A DNA stretch of 64,000 nucleotides, from positions 1,482,358 through 1,546,357 of the forward strand of contig VWZF01006730.1 of assembly GCA_013396755.1 (NCBI GenBank). Direction: 5' to 3'. A model generated the notes under the pieces. The model saw only the letters and a program-made list of their open reading frames with translations, was not told the origin of the DNA and searched no databases. The stretch is from Sclerurus mexicanus. Taxonomy: Eukaryota; Chordata; Aves; Passeriformes; Furnariidae. Made by a program: the position numbers and the translations under genes. Below, one piece after another: positions 1-12,500 of this stretch (position 1 is the stretch's first letter; each line of letters begins with the position of its first letter).

Positions 1-3000
1 CTTCACCCACATTCCTCACAGTTACACTAAATAACACTGCAGGGTCCACTTGAAGCTTTTCACTGGCTTTCATGATCTCTGCTAAGCTCTTTTCTCCTCT
101 AAGAAGACCTCACCACAGCACAGAGGCAGAACAGGCACCAACCAGGGTAGAATGACTCTTGCCACTATTTCCTACATTAGCACTGTTATAGTTTCAATAC
201 TCGTTGGAATTCCTTCCTAAAAGCTTGGAGGCAACGCCTTAGTCTGTAAAAGCTGGATAACAAAGGGTGAACTGAATATTCATATGCTGACGCTAATCAC
301 TTGGCTAGGACCTTTTGTTCTGCTCTCTCCCCAGGCTGGGAGGGGGAGGGAGAATGGTTCGGGATGGGGAGGAAGTGGCGGGGGGCTGCTCGTTTTTCCA
401 GCGCAGGTCAGCAGCTGCAGCGATCGGCGCAGGGAGTGAGGCAGAGGCACACTTGTGTCCAGAATTACTGAATAGCTGGGACTTTTGCCTTCTCATCCCT
501 NACAGGATCAGTGTCTCTCTGAGAGAACTGGGACTTTATTTTTACTAAATGGCCTGTGAAAGCATTTCCATTAGAGATGCTTTGGTGTATTATAACTAAG
601 TGGATGGAACAGAGTGAGCATTTATTTATCTAGGAAAGTTTGGATCAGATAGAACATTTGGTTTTCATTGAAATCCTCAAGCTTACAAAAAAAACCCAGT
701 CCAGCTGTGTTAGTAGAGACTCAAGGAAGGCAGGTGTCTCAAATGATTGCAAGGTTGTTGAAACAGGATCAAAACATGAGCATCCTCTGAAGTTTTGGTT
801 GAGATCATGCCTGGAGAACATTTTAGCATCCAGTTTGCAGACCTGAATTAGAAAAAGGATTGCTTATAAGTGCCGAGTGCACAAAGAATCATGTTGTTTC
901 TCTGAAATGTTTTTGTTTTCTTTCCTTTTATTGTAAATCTAGTATCATGTGATTCAGCCTAACCACTGCACAAGTTTGAAAAAACATGAATGAACATGTT
1001 TTGTGGTGGGCAACAGAACACACTCAGCTTTGTACAAGCCTCAACACAGCCATGCCAGACAGACTGAGGCACAGGATATTCAAATTAGCTGTCAGAGCTA
1101 GAAAAGAGTTTTGAGAGGGACATGCTAGGACTTAAGCCTGGCTGAAAGATTTCTCCTGAAAGAAGTCACACTTTCTGGCATATACTGCTGTAGTTTCAGG
1201 AAACAGGAGTGATGAAAAGAGAAACTTTCCCTCAGTCTGTTGGTGATCACCACTGTCTCCAGGATGACTCGCAGGCCCTAGGATCCCTGGAGAACAAAGT
1301 CCTTTCTTTTCTAACCAGGTTAGACTTTCTTTGTAATGTGGGAGATGTGCCCTGCACAGTACAGCAATTTGTCCTGGCTATCATATTTGATCTGGAAAAC
1401 ATTTATTGAGGAAACAGAGATGCTGTCATAAGAAAAAATGTTGGGATTGGCATAGACTGTTGAACATTTTTCTCAGACATCAGGAGGTGCTTTGAAATGG
1501 TGTTTTGCACTTTCTATAAGCAGCCTTATGTCTTGGCACTGTGTTTATGTGAGGAATAATGTGAAGAGGTGCCCTGTTCGTGTATGGGCCTTCATACCTG
1601 TTTTGCTGGCTCCTAGCCTGGCCATGAGACTGTGGGTCAGGACCAAGTCATACCATTTTGTGCTTGGTACCATGAAAGTGATATTTCAGTTAATATTTTT
1701 CAGACCAGCTAAGAATTACATGAAAGAGTCAAAGAAAGAACTTACTCCTCTTGATCCTCAGTCCCTGCTCTAATAAAGGAGTGATTAACATTACAGTTCA
1801 TTATTACTTTCAATTTCAACTCCCATATGAAGCTAGAGGAGCTGCAGTACTAGTCAGAATCCTATTTTCTGCCTGTCAGTTAAGCAAATGAAGTCCCAAG
1901 ACAGTCTGACTCACCTTTATATTTAAAAGAAAATTCTTTATTCCTACACACCTGTGTCTTTTTTAAAATGTGTCTTTATTCTGAAAAGCCACTGTCAAAA
2001 AATCACGTCCTTTTACTCAATTGATCTATTCCCTGTCTGTACTTTTATCCCAGGTATTTAGTACTAAAATGAATCTTTACACTTTTTTTTTCACTTCTTA
2101 GTGTTGACAAAGGTATGAGGGAAAAAACTGATTTCCGTTCTGGCTCATGTGTCACCAAAACAGTTGTTAAATTTGCTTTCCATTTCCAGGACCAGAATGC
2201 TGCCTTCTCAACTATTCCTTTGCAAACTCAGAGGACAATTTATTTGCAAAGGTTTAATTGTGAACAGAATTTGATGTAATGAAGCTTTAATGGCAAAGCT
2301 GTATGAGCCAGAAAATGCACAGCTTGACTTTCAGATCCCAAGCTGAGTCTGCAAGTGGAGATGCTCCTAAACTGAGAAAATGTCATTCAAGTCACTCAGG
2401 CACAATAAATGTGAATCCCACACCACCCTTTTTATAGTCAAGAACAGGCTCATATGAACACTAATGGAGTACTAAGATGCTGATGGCTACTTCTGCATAA
2501 CCAGGGTAGTAGTTAATGGCAAGACTCAAAGAAACATTGTGCAAAATCTGTAAAAGCTCAATAGACACAAATGGCCAAATGTCTTTTCTTCAGAGAAAAA
2601 CAACTGCGGTGTGCCAAAAAAGTGCCCTATCTTTCCAACTCTGCCAGTTTGTCTAAAGAAAAATGTTTCCTTAGAAATCTACCCCTTGGTGACCATGGCT
2701 GCAATGACACTTCCACTTTTGCTCAAGAACTGATCTGAAGAGGCAAGTTCTAGTAAAGCCTCAGGGTGTGATTGCCATAAAAATACATTATTTCAGGTGA
2801 TGGGTAGTAAAATGTGCCAGCCAACCAGGAGTTCAAGACTGGGTGTCTGCTCTTTTTGACCATAAAAAGCAATTCCTCAAAGAAAACATTGAAACAAATA
2901 ATTTCTGTGAGCTAAGAGTGCCCAACAACTTTTCCAACTCCTTATTCACTTTGCCAGTGTGTTCTGAAGATCATTTTTGTAGGAAATCTGTATTTAGAGT

Positions 3001-3339
3001 CTGTTCACTCATCTTTCCTGCCTCAGGTTCTTTCTCCAGGCAAAACCAGCCTAAATAAAACAGCTGACACTGTCCTTTTTTATATAGGCAAATATTGAGT
3101 ATCTTGAGATTCTTGGCCTCTGGGAATTCTTCTGGGCAAAGCCAAGCAAGTTAAATAGCCATCTGAAGTGTTGCAGATGGAAGGTAAGAAGGTACAAGTA
3201 GACTTTGATACCTGGGTAGCTCTAATTGTTGGGAGAACATTTTGTTATGAATTATTTGTTGCTCACCACCACTAAGTTGTTGCCAAGTACTGAGTTTACC
3301 CCTGCTGCAGCTTTGTAATTATTTGTCCACTGTAAGTTG
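1..3339. other. Intergenic, no recognised gene
   Basis: A+T-rich sequence with a CpG cluster at about 330-460 (listed separately) and an N at 501. No repeat of known family. Short open frames only. Confidence 0.4.
330..460. promoter_or_regulatory. Weak CpG cluster, possible regulatory element
   Basis: A G-rich block (GGGAGGGGGAGGGAG, GGCGGGGGG) with about seven CpGs in some 120 bp, including GCGATCGGCGC. The flanks have almost none. Upstream at 259-268 is AACAAAGGG, a SOX/TCF-like site, and at 287-299 TGACGCTAATCAC. It is too small for a standard CpG island. It could be a promoter remnant or an enhancer. Confidence 0.3.
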
Positions 3340-3935
3340 AATCACAGAAGAGTTTGGGTTGGCAGGGACCTGGACATTTTCAACTAGATCAGGTTGCTCA
3401 GAGCTGCATCCAGCCTGACATTGAATGTTTCCAGGGATGGGGTATCCACCACCTCTCTGGGCAACCTGTTCCAGTTTTTCACCACGCTCATAGCAAAACA
3501 ATATCTTCCTTATATTTAGCTGAATGTAGCCTCTCTTAGTTTGAAATCATTACCCCCTGTTCTATCACAACAGGTTAGAACGTCTGTTCCTATCTTTCTT
3601 ATAAGCCCCCTTTACATACTAAAAGGCTGCAATAAGGTCTTCCTGGAGCCTTCTCTTCTCCAGTCTTAACAACCCCAACTCTCCCAGTCTTCCCTCATAG
3701 GAAAGATGTTCTATCCCTCTGATCATTGTCCTCCTCTGGACCCTCTTCACTTGGTCCATGTCATCTACTGAGGACTCCAGAACTGGATGCAGTAGTCCAG
3801 GTGGAGTCTCACAGGAGCAGAGCAAAGGGGCAGAATCACCTCATAGATCCACTGACCATGTTTCTTTAGATGCAGCCCAGGATATGGTTGGCTTTCTGGA
3901 CTGCGAGTAGCTATTACTGGCTCATGTCCAGAATG
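3340..3935 (-). mobile_element. CR1 LINE 3' part
   Basis: The plus strand begins AATCACAGAAGAGTTTGGGT and continues through CTCTGGGCAACCTGTTCCAG, GGTCTTCCTGGAGCCTTCTC and TCCTCTGGACCCTCTTCA to CTCATGTCCAG, the reverse complement of a CR1 3' end. The minus strand still reads VQRRTMIRGIEHLSYEGRLGELGLLRLEKRRL in two short frames, the CR1 ORF2 C-terminus. It is about 600 bp, 5'-truncated and inactive. Confidence 0.95.
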
Positions 3936-6900
3936 AATATCAAAAGGCACTTCAGATAGGTGCTTTCTAACATCATATTTATATCTGAACAGCCACATTA
4001 ATTAAAAATAATTAAAGGCCAGCTCTGAATCCTGTCAAATTTATTGTCATCTTGAAATTGATGGAGATGTGTTCAAAAGTTTTCCATAGTAGCTCAATTC
4101 AGCTGTCATGTAGTCAGTTATAACTTGCCCTATTTTTACATAATTTATTTTCCCTAGTATTTTGATCTTTTTGGTCAAACATACCAGTGTTACTGTATTG
4201 CTGACTTATTTACTTTTTTCAAAAACTATGGTTCCTGGCTGGTTTATCAGTCATTCCAACAGAATAGGAGATATAGTGACCCCTGTATCTTCAAAGTGCT
4301 GCATGAGGTTTCAGCACTCATCTCTCATTAAATTCAATGATACTCAAGCTAAAAGCATGAATAGTTCCCTCTCTTTACTGCCCTCTTACCTACAGCTAAA
4401 AGACAGGCAAGCCTATGATCATTCTTTTCTTCAGGTGCCCCATGTTAAATTGAAACTCAGTAAATACAGTTTTTATAACCCAGAGTCTTTTCAAGCATTA
4501 GTCAATGCAGTACAATGCTCTTTGTTTAGCTTCACAGTACAGCAAGAGAAAACACTCTGGTGGGCTTGTTCATAGTGTCTACATGCTTGTCAGTCCTACA
4601 CTGGTGATCTGCTATATATGATATGAAAATGCCTAACAGCCACTTTACTGTATATGGACACATGTAACTAGCATTATTTAAGTGGAACATCAGATTTCTT
4701 AGCATTTTCTAAATGACTATGCTCAGTGAAATGAAATCCAATGACAAAATTTTAACTATGCCATATAATAGAGAAAGAATACCCATTAGCACAAAAATAG
4801 TTTCTTCTTTTTTTTTTTTTTAAATGATGTATTCCATAAATAAAAAGGGATACTGGAACAGTAATTATCAATCTTCACCTGTCAGAAAAACTACATGCTC
4901 CTTTAGACATTTTTACTGCCCATGTAACCCAAGGTCTTCTCTTTCCAGCAATACTTTTACACCCACTTAGGAGAGGAAGGGAGAGCTCCCATTTTCCCTT
5001 GTGTTGTGCTGCTGAACAAGTGGACACGGAGGTTCAGAGGGATGAGCTCCTCCTCAGAGCAGCCTGTTAGCTCCCTTTAAGAAAAGCTAGGCAGTGACTT
5101 TGCCAGCTGTTGCTGGAAACAGCTCTGACCTGTGCTTCTCTCAGCCTGCTTACCCAAGACTATAGGGACTGAGACTCAAGCTCTGTGTATGACATACTTG
5201 CCTTGTGTGTCCAAAGAGCACCTCAAAGTGAAGGGCAGTCTCATCTAATCAAGCAGGTTTCCTCTTTCTCTTCCCTTTTCAAGAAGCAGCAATGTTATTG
5301 TGTTCATGGCTCTTCTTAAAATTTGTTTTGTTAATTCTGTGGCCTGACTGTAAAAGACTGAATGATATTATACATGTGCATTAGACCTGAATTATGGTAC
5401 TGCAAAAGTACAGGTGAAGCCACTGGTTTTCTGTGAAAACTGAGCAGGCCAGGCTTTAACTCTGGATTCTTCTTCCTGTTTAAATTGGCTGCTAGAAAGC
5501 AAAAAGCCTTTCAAGTAATTTAAACACAGAAGGCAAGTTCTCATCTTAAATCAAAAAAGCCAGCACTGTACCAGCTACTAGGAAGAAAATTAACTTTATC
5601 CCAGATGAAACCAGGACTACACCTATTTCTAAAATATAGTGAAGCGATGCTTTTCCTAGTAATTAAATACTTCATTACTGGAAACCTTAATAAGAATGTG
5701 CTAATTTGAGTTCACAGTAGATGCTCAAAAGCAATAAATTACAGTTCTTTATCACACCAACATCCCTTTTATGATTACTGTTCTGCCATGGAACTAATGC
5801 TAAACCTAAGTGTTTTCTGTTACCACAACTTTATAAAAATCTTTCTTATGCCTAACAGAAATCAAGCGTTGGCTATGAAATTTGAATTTTTGAATTCTGC
5901 TAGATACTCTCTTAAAATGCTGATGGCAAACAAACAAGAGACTCGCATCAAGAAATTCCAGCAATAGACATAGACATATTTCATTTACTATGTTTTTCTA
6001 CTGATGGTAGGAGTGGAAAATCTTCCAATATAAGGGAGGAAGTATTTGTTATAACTATCGTCTTTCATATGCCTGACTGATTCTGAACTGATCTGGAGCA
6101 AAGCCCATGTCACATTGCTTTTTAAGAGCAAGGGAATCCTGGTTGCCCTGAAAGCATATTAACAGACAGTAGAAAAGCTGTCACAAACACCAGAGGAAAA
6201 GAATTTTTCATTCAGATTTTTGTTCTCCCAGATGCATTTCCACAAGTTCATACCCACAGACCATTATTACTCTGAACACAAGAAAGTATTGGCTGTGGTT
6301 ACACTTTTCTTCCACCTTCCCTCCTTCAGTCTTTCCCTTCACTCAAATATCATCTCATACCAATGAATCAGAAACCAGGCTAAGGATGCTGCTGTCTTGC
6401 CTTTCAATAAAATATTTTTAAATGGATAGCACAAGAAGCAGCACTCTAGTCCTTTCCGCTTATAGAAAATATACTGTTCCTTCCAGCTTTTAAAGTTGGC
6501 TCTATTACACATTCATTTCCTATACACTGTCATAGTGATGAGTAACATGTATACAAATCTACGGCTCTTGAGCCTTATTTCTACCTTAAAGTAGCTGCAA
6601 TGTATCGTCCAGATTGCTGACAGAACTGGAAGCAGATGCTTTGGAAACCATTTGGATTTCAATAAAGGAAGGAGCCTTTTTCTGGTTAATAGATTATGTA
6701 CAGATTTTGGTGGTTGGATTGGAGTCATAAACCATAAAACTAGAACCTGAGGTAATGAAATTCAGCTTCTTTCTTGTTCAAAGGCTTTGTGAAAGATCTT
6801 GAGCAAGCAGTTTAGACTGATATAGAAAGCAAGCATTTCCAATATCTTTAAGGAAGTGTGTCTAACTTTTTCTGTTCTTTGGAACAGTGGAACCATCTTG

Positions 6901-9475
6901 TAGCAGCATTCAAAATTATATTCTCTAAGGGTTCAGAAGTGTCCAGATACTATACTGAAATCCCAGAAATTCCTTTGTTGTAGTCTCCTTTCCTTTTTTG
7001 TGACATTATGTTTGTGTATGATAAGAAAAATTTTCCTTTATTCCTGGCTACACCTCTTCTGAATGAGATATAACATAAGCTTCTTATAAGAGTAGTCATT
7101 TACTGGCTCATCAGAAGTGTCTTTTCCTCTTCCTACAATCCAGAGCCATGCATGGGACAGAGACAGGTGATATATGATCTGAAGAGATGTTTCTTCTTTT
7201 TCAGAAGCTGAGAAGAAAGTCTCCTATTGCACGTATGCACTTTCTACTACCTTAGCAGGCAGCACTATGAACCATAGCACCCATTTGTCTACTTTCTTCC
7301 GAGAATCTTTTTTTTGATAGCCACCTGTGGGAATTTTTGTCCCAAAATGTCTAAAGGACTTAGAGCTTATTGGTTTAATGCCTGAAAATCATTTGACCAA
7401 CTCAGTCTGCAACTAATGCCTTTTGCAGATGGAAAGATGCAGGCAGCAAATACAAGTCTTATGATCAACAATCATTAAAGAGCTGAAAAACATTCAAGTT
7501 TCTAAGATGTTTACAAATTGCAAGAGGAACATTTTGCAGAATAAAACTGCAGTCATGGAGCTTAATACTTGCTCTACTATTTTATTACTGCTCCTGTTTT
7601 ATATTAGCGCACTGAGCAATTTGTATGCGTCTATGGACCTCTTAGTAATGTATACCCAAAGCAATTGCCAGATGTTATTTAGGGCTGCTAATACGTAATA
7701 GTTCTAATGAATAATGTTTTTGTTAAGAATGTGGCAAACTGCTATTTATTCAGATGAATTCCAACCAACCATAATGCCTGGGTCTTACTTCTGAGGTATG
7801 AACACAGTAATTACCAAACACAGTTCTAAAATACAATTTGTTAACCCGAAAGAGATTGTGAGATCATGACATACATTTAAAGTGTCCCCAAAGGTGCTTT
7901 TAGTTGGGGTTTTTTTCCCCCTGAGTCTTCATATACATAAGCAGGATCTACACTTACTGAAGCCAACCAGCTGAGTGTCTCTGCATGCATTTCTGCATCT
8001 CTGCATGCATCAAGACTCAACAACTGAACGTGAGACTTCGAAGCAAGCAGCTATCTTACATAGAAGACAAAGCAGTAAATGAATATTCGAAATTGTCAAA
8101 CTTTTTTATTTTTCATTACGTTTAGGCTACACAGTAACCTATAGTGGTTTTGAAAATATCCTCTGAATATGTTCCACAGTTAGCAGGCCTTTTAGAGTTA
8201 GCAAGAAGTAACACCAGAAACAAAAGCTGTATTAGAACCGAAAGCTACACAGTTTGTTCATGGGCCCAGGGAGAGACCTGCACAGAGCTATAAGATTCAA
8301 ACAGAACCACAAGCAGCAGGCTGAGCCAGTGGGAATGGGAGGAGAATGTGAACAGTGCTGAGATGTGTCATCTACCAGACAGAATCAAACCAAATCCAAA
8401 ATTCAGCACTTATGTATTTATTAATTTTAAATAAACACTTGTGATGTTGATGGCACAGAGGACTGAAAAGTAATTTAAAATGCTATAAAATTATAATTAA
8501 ATGTTTTTATTGGAGATTATACTAGAACTAGCACTGAAAAATGAGATCTTGAACAAAGTTGGTGAACTCAAAAAAGAATAACTGAAATGAACACATTACA
8601 GTGGAATTAATATTGTATGAGCATAAAAATATTTTCGAGACTGACCTAAAATATTTTAAATCACATTGTTTTAAATCTAAATCTAATCATGTGACCCTGA
8701 ATAACTTGTATAGTGTTGTTTGAATTTCCCATCAGTCAGGACTATTCAGGACATACACTTTCTCCTGTCTCTCTGCTGAGTTTCTGCTGAGCTTGCCAAG
8801 TTGCAGACATGTTATATACTGTCAGAGAGTTACAAGCATTTCAACTTATGCACAGATAAGTGCAGAAATTTGCAGCCTCATAGCTGGGAGACAGATGATA
8901 CTGCAGGTGCATTAGTAGGAATATGAGTACCACACTATTTTTATCATGACTCATCTGGGAATTTAAAAAAGAGGCAGTCTTCCCTTCTGCAGCTGAGAAA
9001 GGCCAGGAAAAAACCTCTGGAGAAATCAAGCAGCTGGGCTGGAGAAACATTTTGGTTTTGTGCAGCTCGTTACTTCTACTATTTGGAAAGTACAGTAAAT
9101 ACTGAGACAAGGAAGGAAAAAGACTTGGGCATATAACTAATTGGTAAAGGAAGGGTGTTCCAAAATAAAGAAAGGGTGTTTACAGCAGACTGTAGCATTT
9201 CTGTGAATGTTCTATGTAGCCTTGATAATTCTCATTATTACTGTAGAGTTTTTTAACACTAGAAGGAAGTGACAATTCTTGGAGGAGCTTGACACATACA
9301 TGACCACAAGAAGGTAAATTACAGTTGAGGATGGAAGAATCTACTTTATGGCAATACAGAAAGCAATGTCTCTGCGGTTGTGACACTGATTATACTGAAG
9401 TCAGTTCTCACAGCTTGGGACACACAGGAAGAATTTGACTTTTAAAAAAGTGAAAAATAAAAAAGTGAAAAAGTC
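3936..9475. other. Intergenic, no recognised gene
   Basis: A+T-rich sequence. The plus-strand open frame 4162-4575 (137 codons, the longest outside the CpG island) starts right after the CR1 flank, has no recognisable domain and is not splice-flanked in any convincing way. I do not call it. A 13-base direct repeat lies at 7978-8010. Confidence 0.45.
7978..8010 (+). repeat. 13-base direct repeat, 20-base period
   Basis: TCTCTGCATGCAT occurs twice, separated by TTCTGCA. The core TGCATGCA is an exact palindrome (RFX/octamer-like) in each copy. Confidence 0.85.
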
Positions 9476-9522
9476 GTGTGTGTGTGTGTGTGTGTGTGTG
9501 TTTGCCTCTGTGTGTGTGTGTT
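9476..9522 (+). repeat. (GT)n dinucleotide microsatellite, interrupted
   Basis: About 13 GT units, then TTTGCCTC, then about 7 more. It is preceded by two near copies of AAAAAGTGAAAAA. Confidence 0.95.
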
Positions 9523-12500
9523 CTGAATCCTTCTCCTGATTGTATGACATCGCTCTCCCACGGCCCATTAGATCAGCACAAGTGAGGGCAAGCAGACAGA
9601 CAGATTTGGATGAGAGGCTGGTGGGAAGAAGGTGGAAACCTTTAAAACTAGTTCTGCTTCCTTAAAAATCCCATGTTAAATGGCACTAGGGGAGACCTGA
9701 TCTGCAGATAGGACACCTTTGCACCTCCTGTCCAGGAAAAGGGCAGCGATCTAGGCTTAACTTGGAGAGGCTGTGGCACAACTGATTTTTGTTGCACAAT
9801 CATGAACCTTTGTGGAATTCACTGAATTAGGGAACATTGTCCTCATCAGAAGAATAAATGGTGTCCAGCCTTGCAAAAGAGAGCTCATCCAGACACAGTC
9901 ATGGTCAGGAGAGCAAGAATTGATTTGGAATGGAAAAAAGACTTAATTTTATCCAAAAAGGTCAACTTACATGCACTGGGATTTTTTTACATGGGTGCCA
10001 AAAATTATTTTCTCAGTCACATTTAACTCCAAATTGTATGTTACATATATTGATATCACCCTCTCAGAATATTTTCTTGCTGGTATTTTAAAATGGAAAT
10101 CTAATTTTAAGAAATCAAAAGAAAATATGAGCTAGCTATTTTTGATGAAAATTTTCTCTCTTCCTGTCAATACACTGTCCTTGCCTGGGGGCTCCCTCCC
10201 AGTCTGTCCTGCCCCACTGTCCCAGCCAGGGACAGGGCAGGACAGCAGGCAGCCTGGGCAGAGAGACTGGGGGCACCTCCCTGGGGCAAAGACTGGCCAA
10301 GGCTAGAACAGGAGGTCAGGCTGTCTGAGAGCATCTCCCCAATATGCCACCAAAGGAATGGACCACCCAAGGCTGCCCTGTGTCTAAGCCAGCCCTGGGC
10401 TGGCCCCCAGATTCCCAGAGAGGGCTGCTGCCAGAGTCCCCACAACCTTCTCAGAGACAGATAAAGATTCCATGGAATGCATGGAAGAGAGGAAGGGAAA
10501 TCCCTTTTGATGCTTTATCACTGTGTAGTAACTTTCCCACTGTGCAATTTTTGCTCCTGTGATCCATTCCATCTCAGAAGAGTGTGTAGACTGGAGGGTG
10601 ATAATGAACAGGGCAGAAAACAGAAAACAAAGAAAATGAGACATTAATTAATTGCCAAAATTATGCTGCCATGAGCCCTGGAACCATTAGTGTACTGCAG
10701 CTCCTGTCAGAACTCATTCCCTCATTGCAGTATCTCCTTCTGCTTTCCAGAAGATGGAGTGATGTGATTGGCATATGTCACATATGTGTCATTCTTTTAC
10801 CTCAAAAAGATTAACTTGGTAATGCCTTAGATACTCCCTAACTTACCCAAGGCCAGGTGAATTTGGGGTGTGGATCTAGCCAGGGGAACACCGAGGATGT
10901 CTATCCTGCCCATGAAGGTGTGTCATTCATCTCTGCACAGCCACTGCATGGGTTGAGCATTCTAATGAAACGGTTGCATGTTTTTTTGCTGTAGAGGATC
11001 CCACTCAGTACCTTCTTCACTGTTCCCCATTCAGCACAAAGCCAAGCAGACATCATTCAAATTAGATACTGATCTCAGTTTCAATTCTTAAAGAGCTTCT
11101 TCTTTCTGGTTCTTCAACAGACATTGAAAATATCAGTTATATGACATTCCTGCCACACCAACAATTTAACCTCTGAGGAACTGAATTAAAGGTAAATGCA
11201 AGCTCCTTCCTTTGGATGAACACTGGAGAGGATGAAGTCCTGACACTTCAGATGGCTGCAGTTTTTAGCCCATAACACATTCTCTCATGGCTTCAATCCA
11301 CCAGTCCTGCCTTTGGGAGTACTTGGCATCTCTGTTAGCATGGGCTTCAGAAACTTTCACTAGAAGTCCAGAAAACAAGGAGCTGACAGGCTAATGGACC
11401 TCAGAGGAAAGTAAGGTTTTGTGTGACTTGCCTAGCATCACAGAGGAATTCTGTGCCATAGATTGATTTCTAAACTTGTATTTCATTAAACCAGTGATGA
11501 AATAATTTCTTTGCCTACAACACACTCGATCAGATTCCCAAATTCTTTAACAAGAATCCTCCAGGTAATGGTATTCTCTTTCACTGCAGCATCATAACAC
11601 CAGAGCATCCAAAACCGTTCATCAAATGAGATGGATCTAGCAGAGGTTGTAAGTTCCCATAAGTACACATACAACATAGTCTTAGATGCAATCTTAATGT
11701 AGTAAATTTTTAACATCATTGAAAGCTAAAATTTGAAATCTATTTTTTTTGATTTTGAAACAATTAGGATAATTTTAACATGTCTCATCCAACTGTTTTA
11801 AGTTGTTAAAGGAATACTTGTAAAATCTGCCTTCTTCTGTAATATGCATGCTATTATTATGTTCCAGAAGCAAATTAACTATGAAGGACCAATTATACGC
11901 TGCCTTTTATGTTAGATGAGTAGCTTTCAAGTGTGAGAAGTGTAATAAGTACATTTCTTTCTGAGAGGGAGGTTTTGAGTAGTAGCTTTTTACATCCAGT
12001 CCATACTTACATTTTCTTAGTGGTAATGACTCTGTGAGGAGCTCAGACGAGAAGAGTCAGGACCTATAATCTCAAAGCCAGATTTTGCAACCTTCACTCA
12101 CTTAAATATTCTTTCTTCAGTTGTGTCTAGTAAGACAAGAAACCTGCATTTGTGAGGTACTGAAGTGAAAACCACATGATGAGTGAGAGATTCAGCCCAG
12201 GAGGATTCAGGACATCTTGTTACCATCTACACAAAAAAGAGTTTAAGACATAAACTATAACTCTGATCGAAATGTAAGTCTGGACTAATAAACTGATGGA
12301 GGACGCTCAGGGTAGGCTCAGCCCCATTATAAACAAGAGAAGTAAACAGTTGGTGCCTACAAAAATGGCAAGAGAAAGTCACAGTAGGGCTGGAGGCAGG
12401 ATGGCCAGCCTGCCCTGCAGGGATGTCCATGGCACCCTGCACACAGTACATGTGACTGAGAGGCCACATGGAGTTGTTTGGTTCCTGACACTCCATTTGA

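Noticed and set aside
4162..4575. 137-codon plus-strand open frame
   Set aside because: No recognisable domain or splice context. A few frames of this length are expected among six frames of 64 kb.
10160..10460. G+C-rich block considered as a solo LTR or a CpG island
   Set aside because: No TG..CA ends, target duplication or LTR signals were found. CpG content is low.
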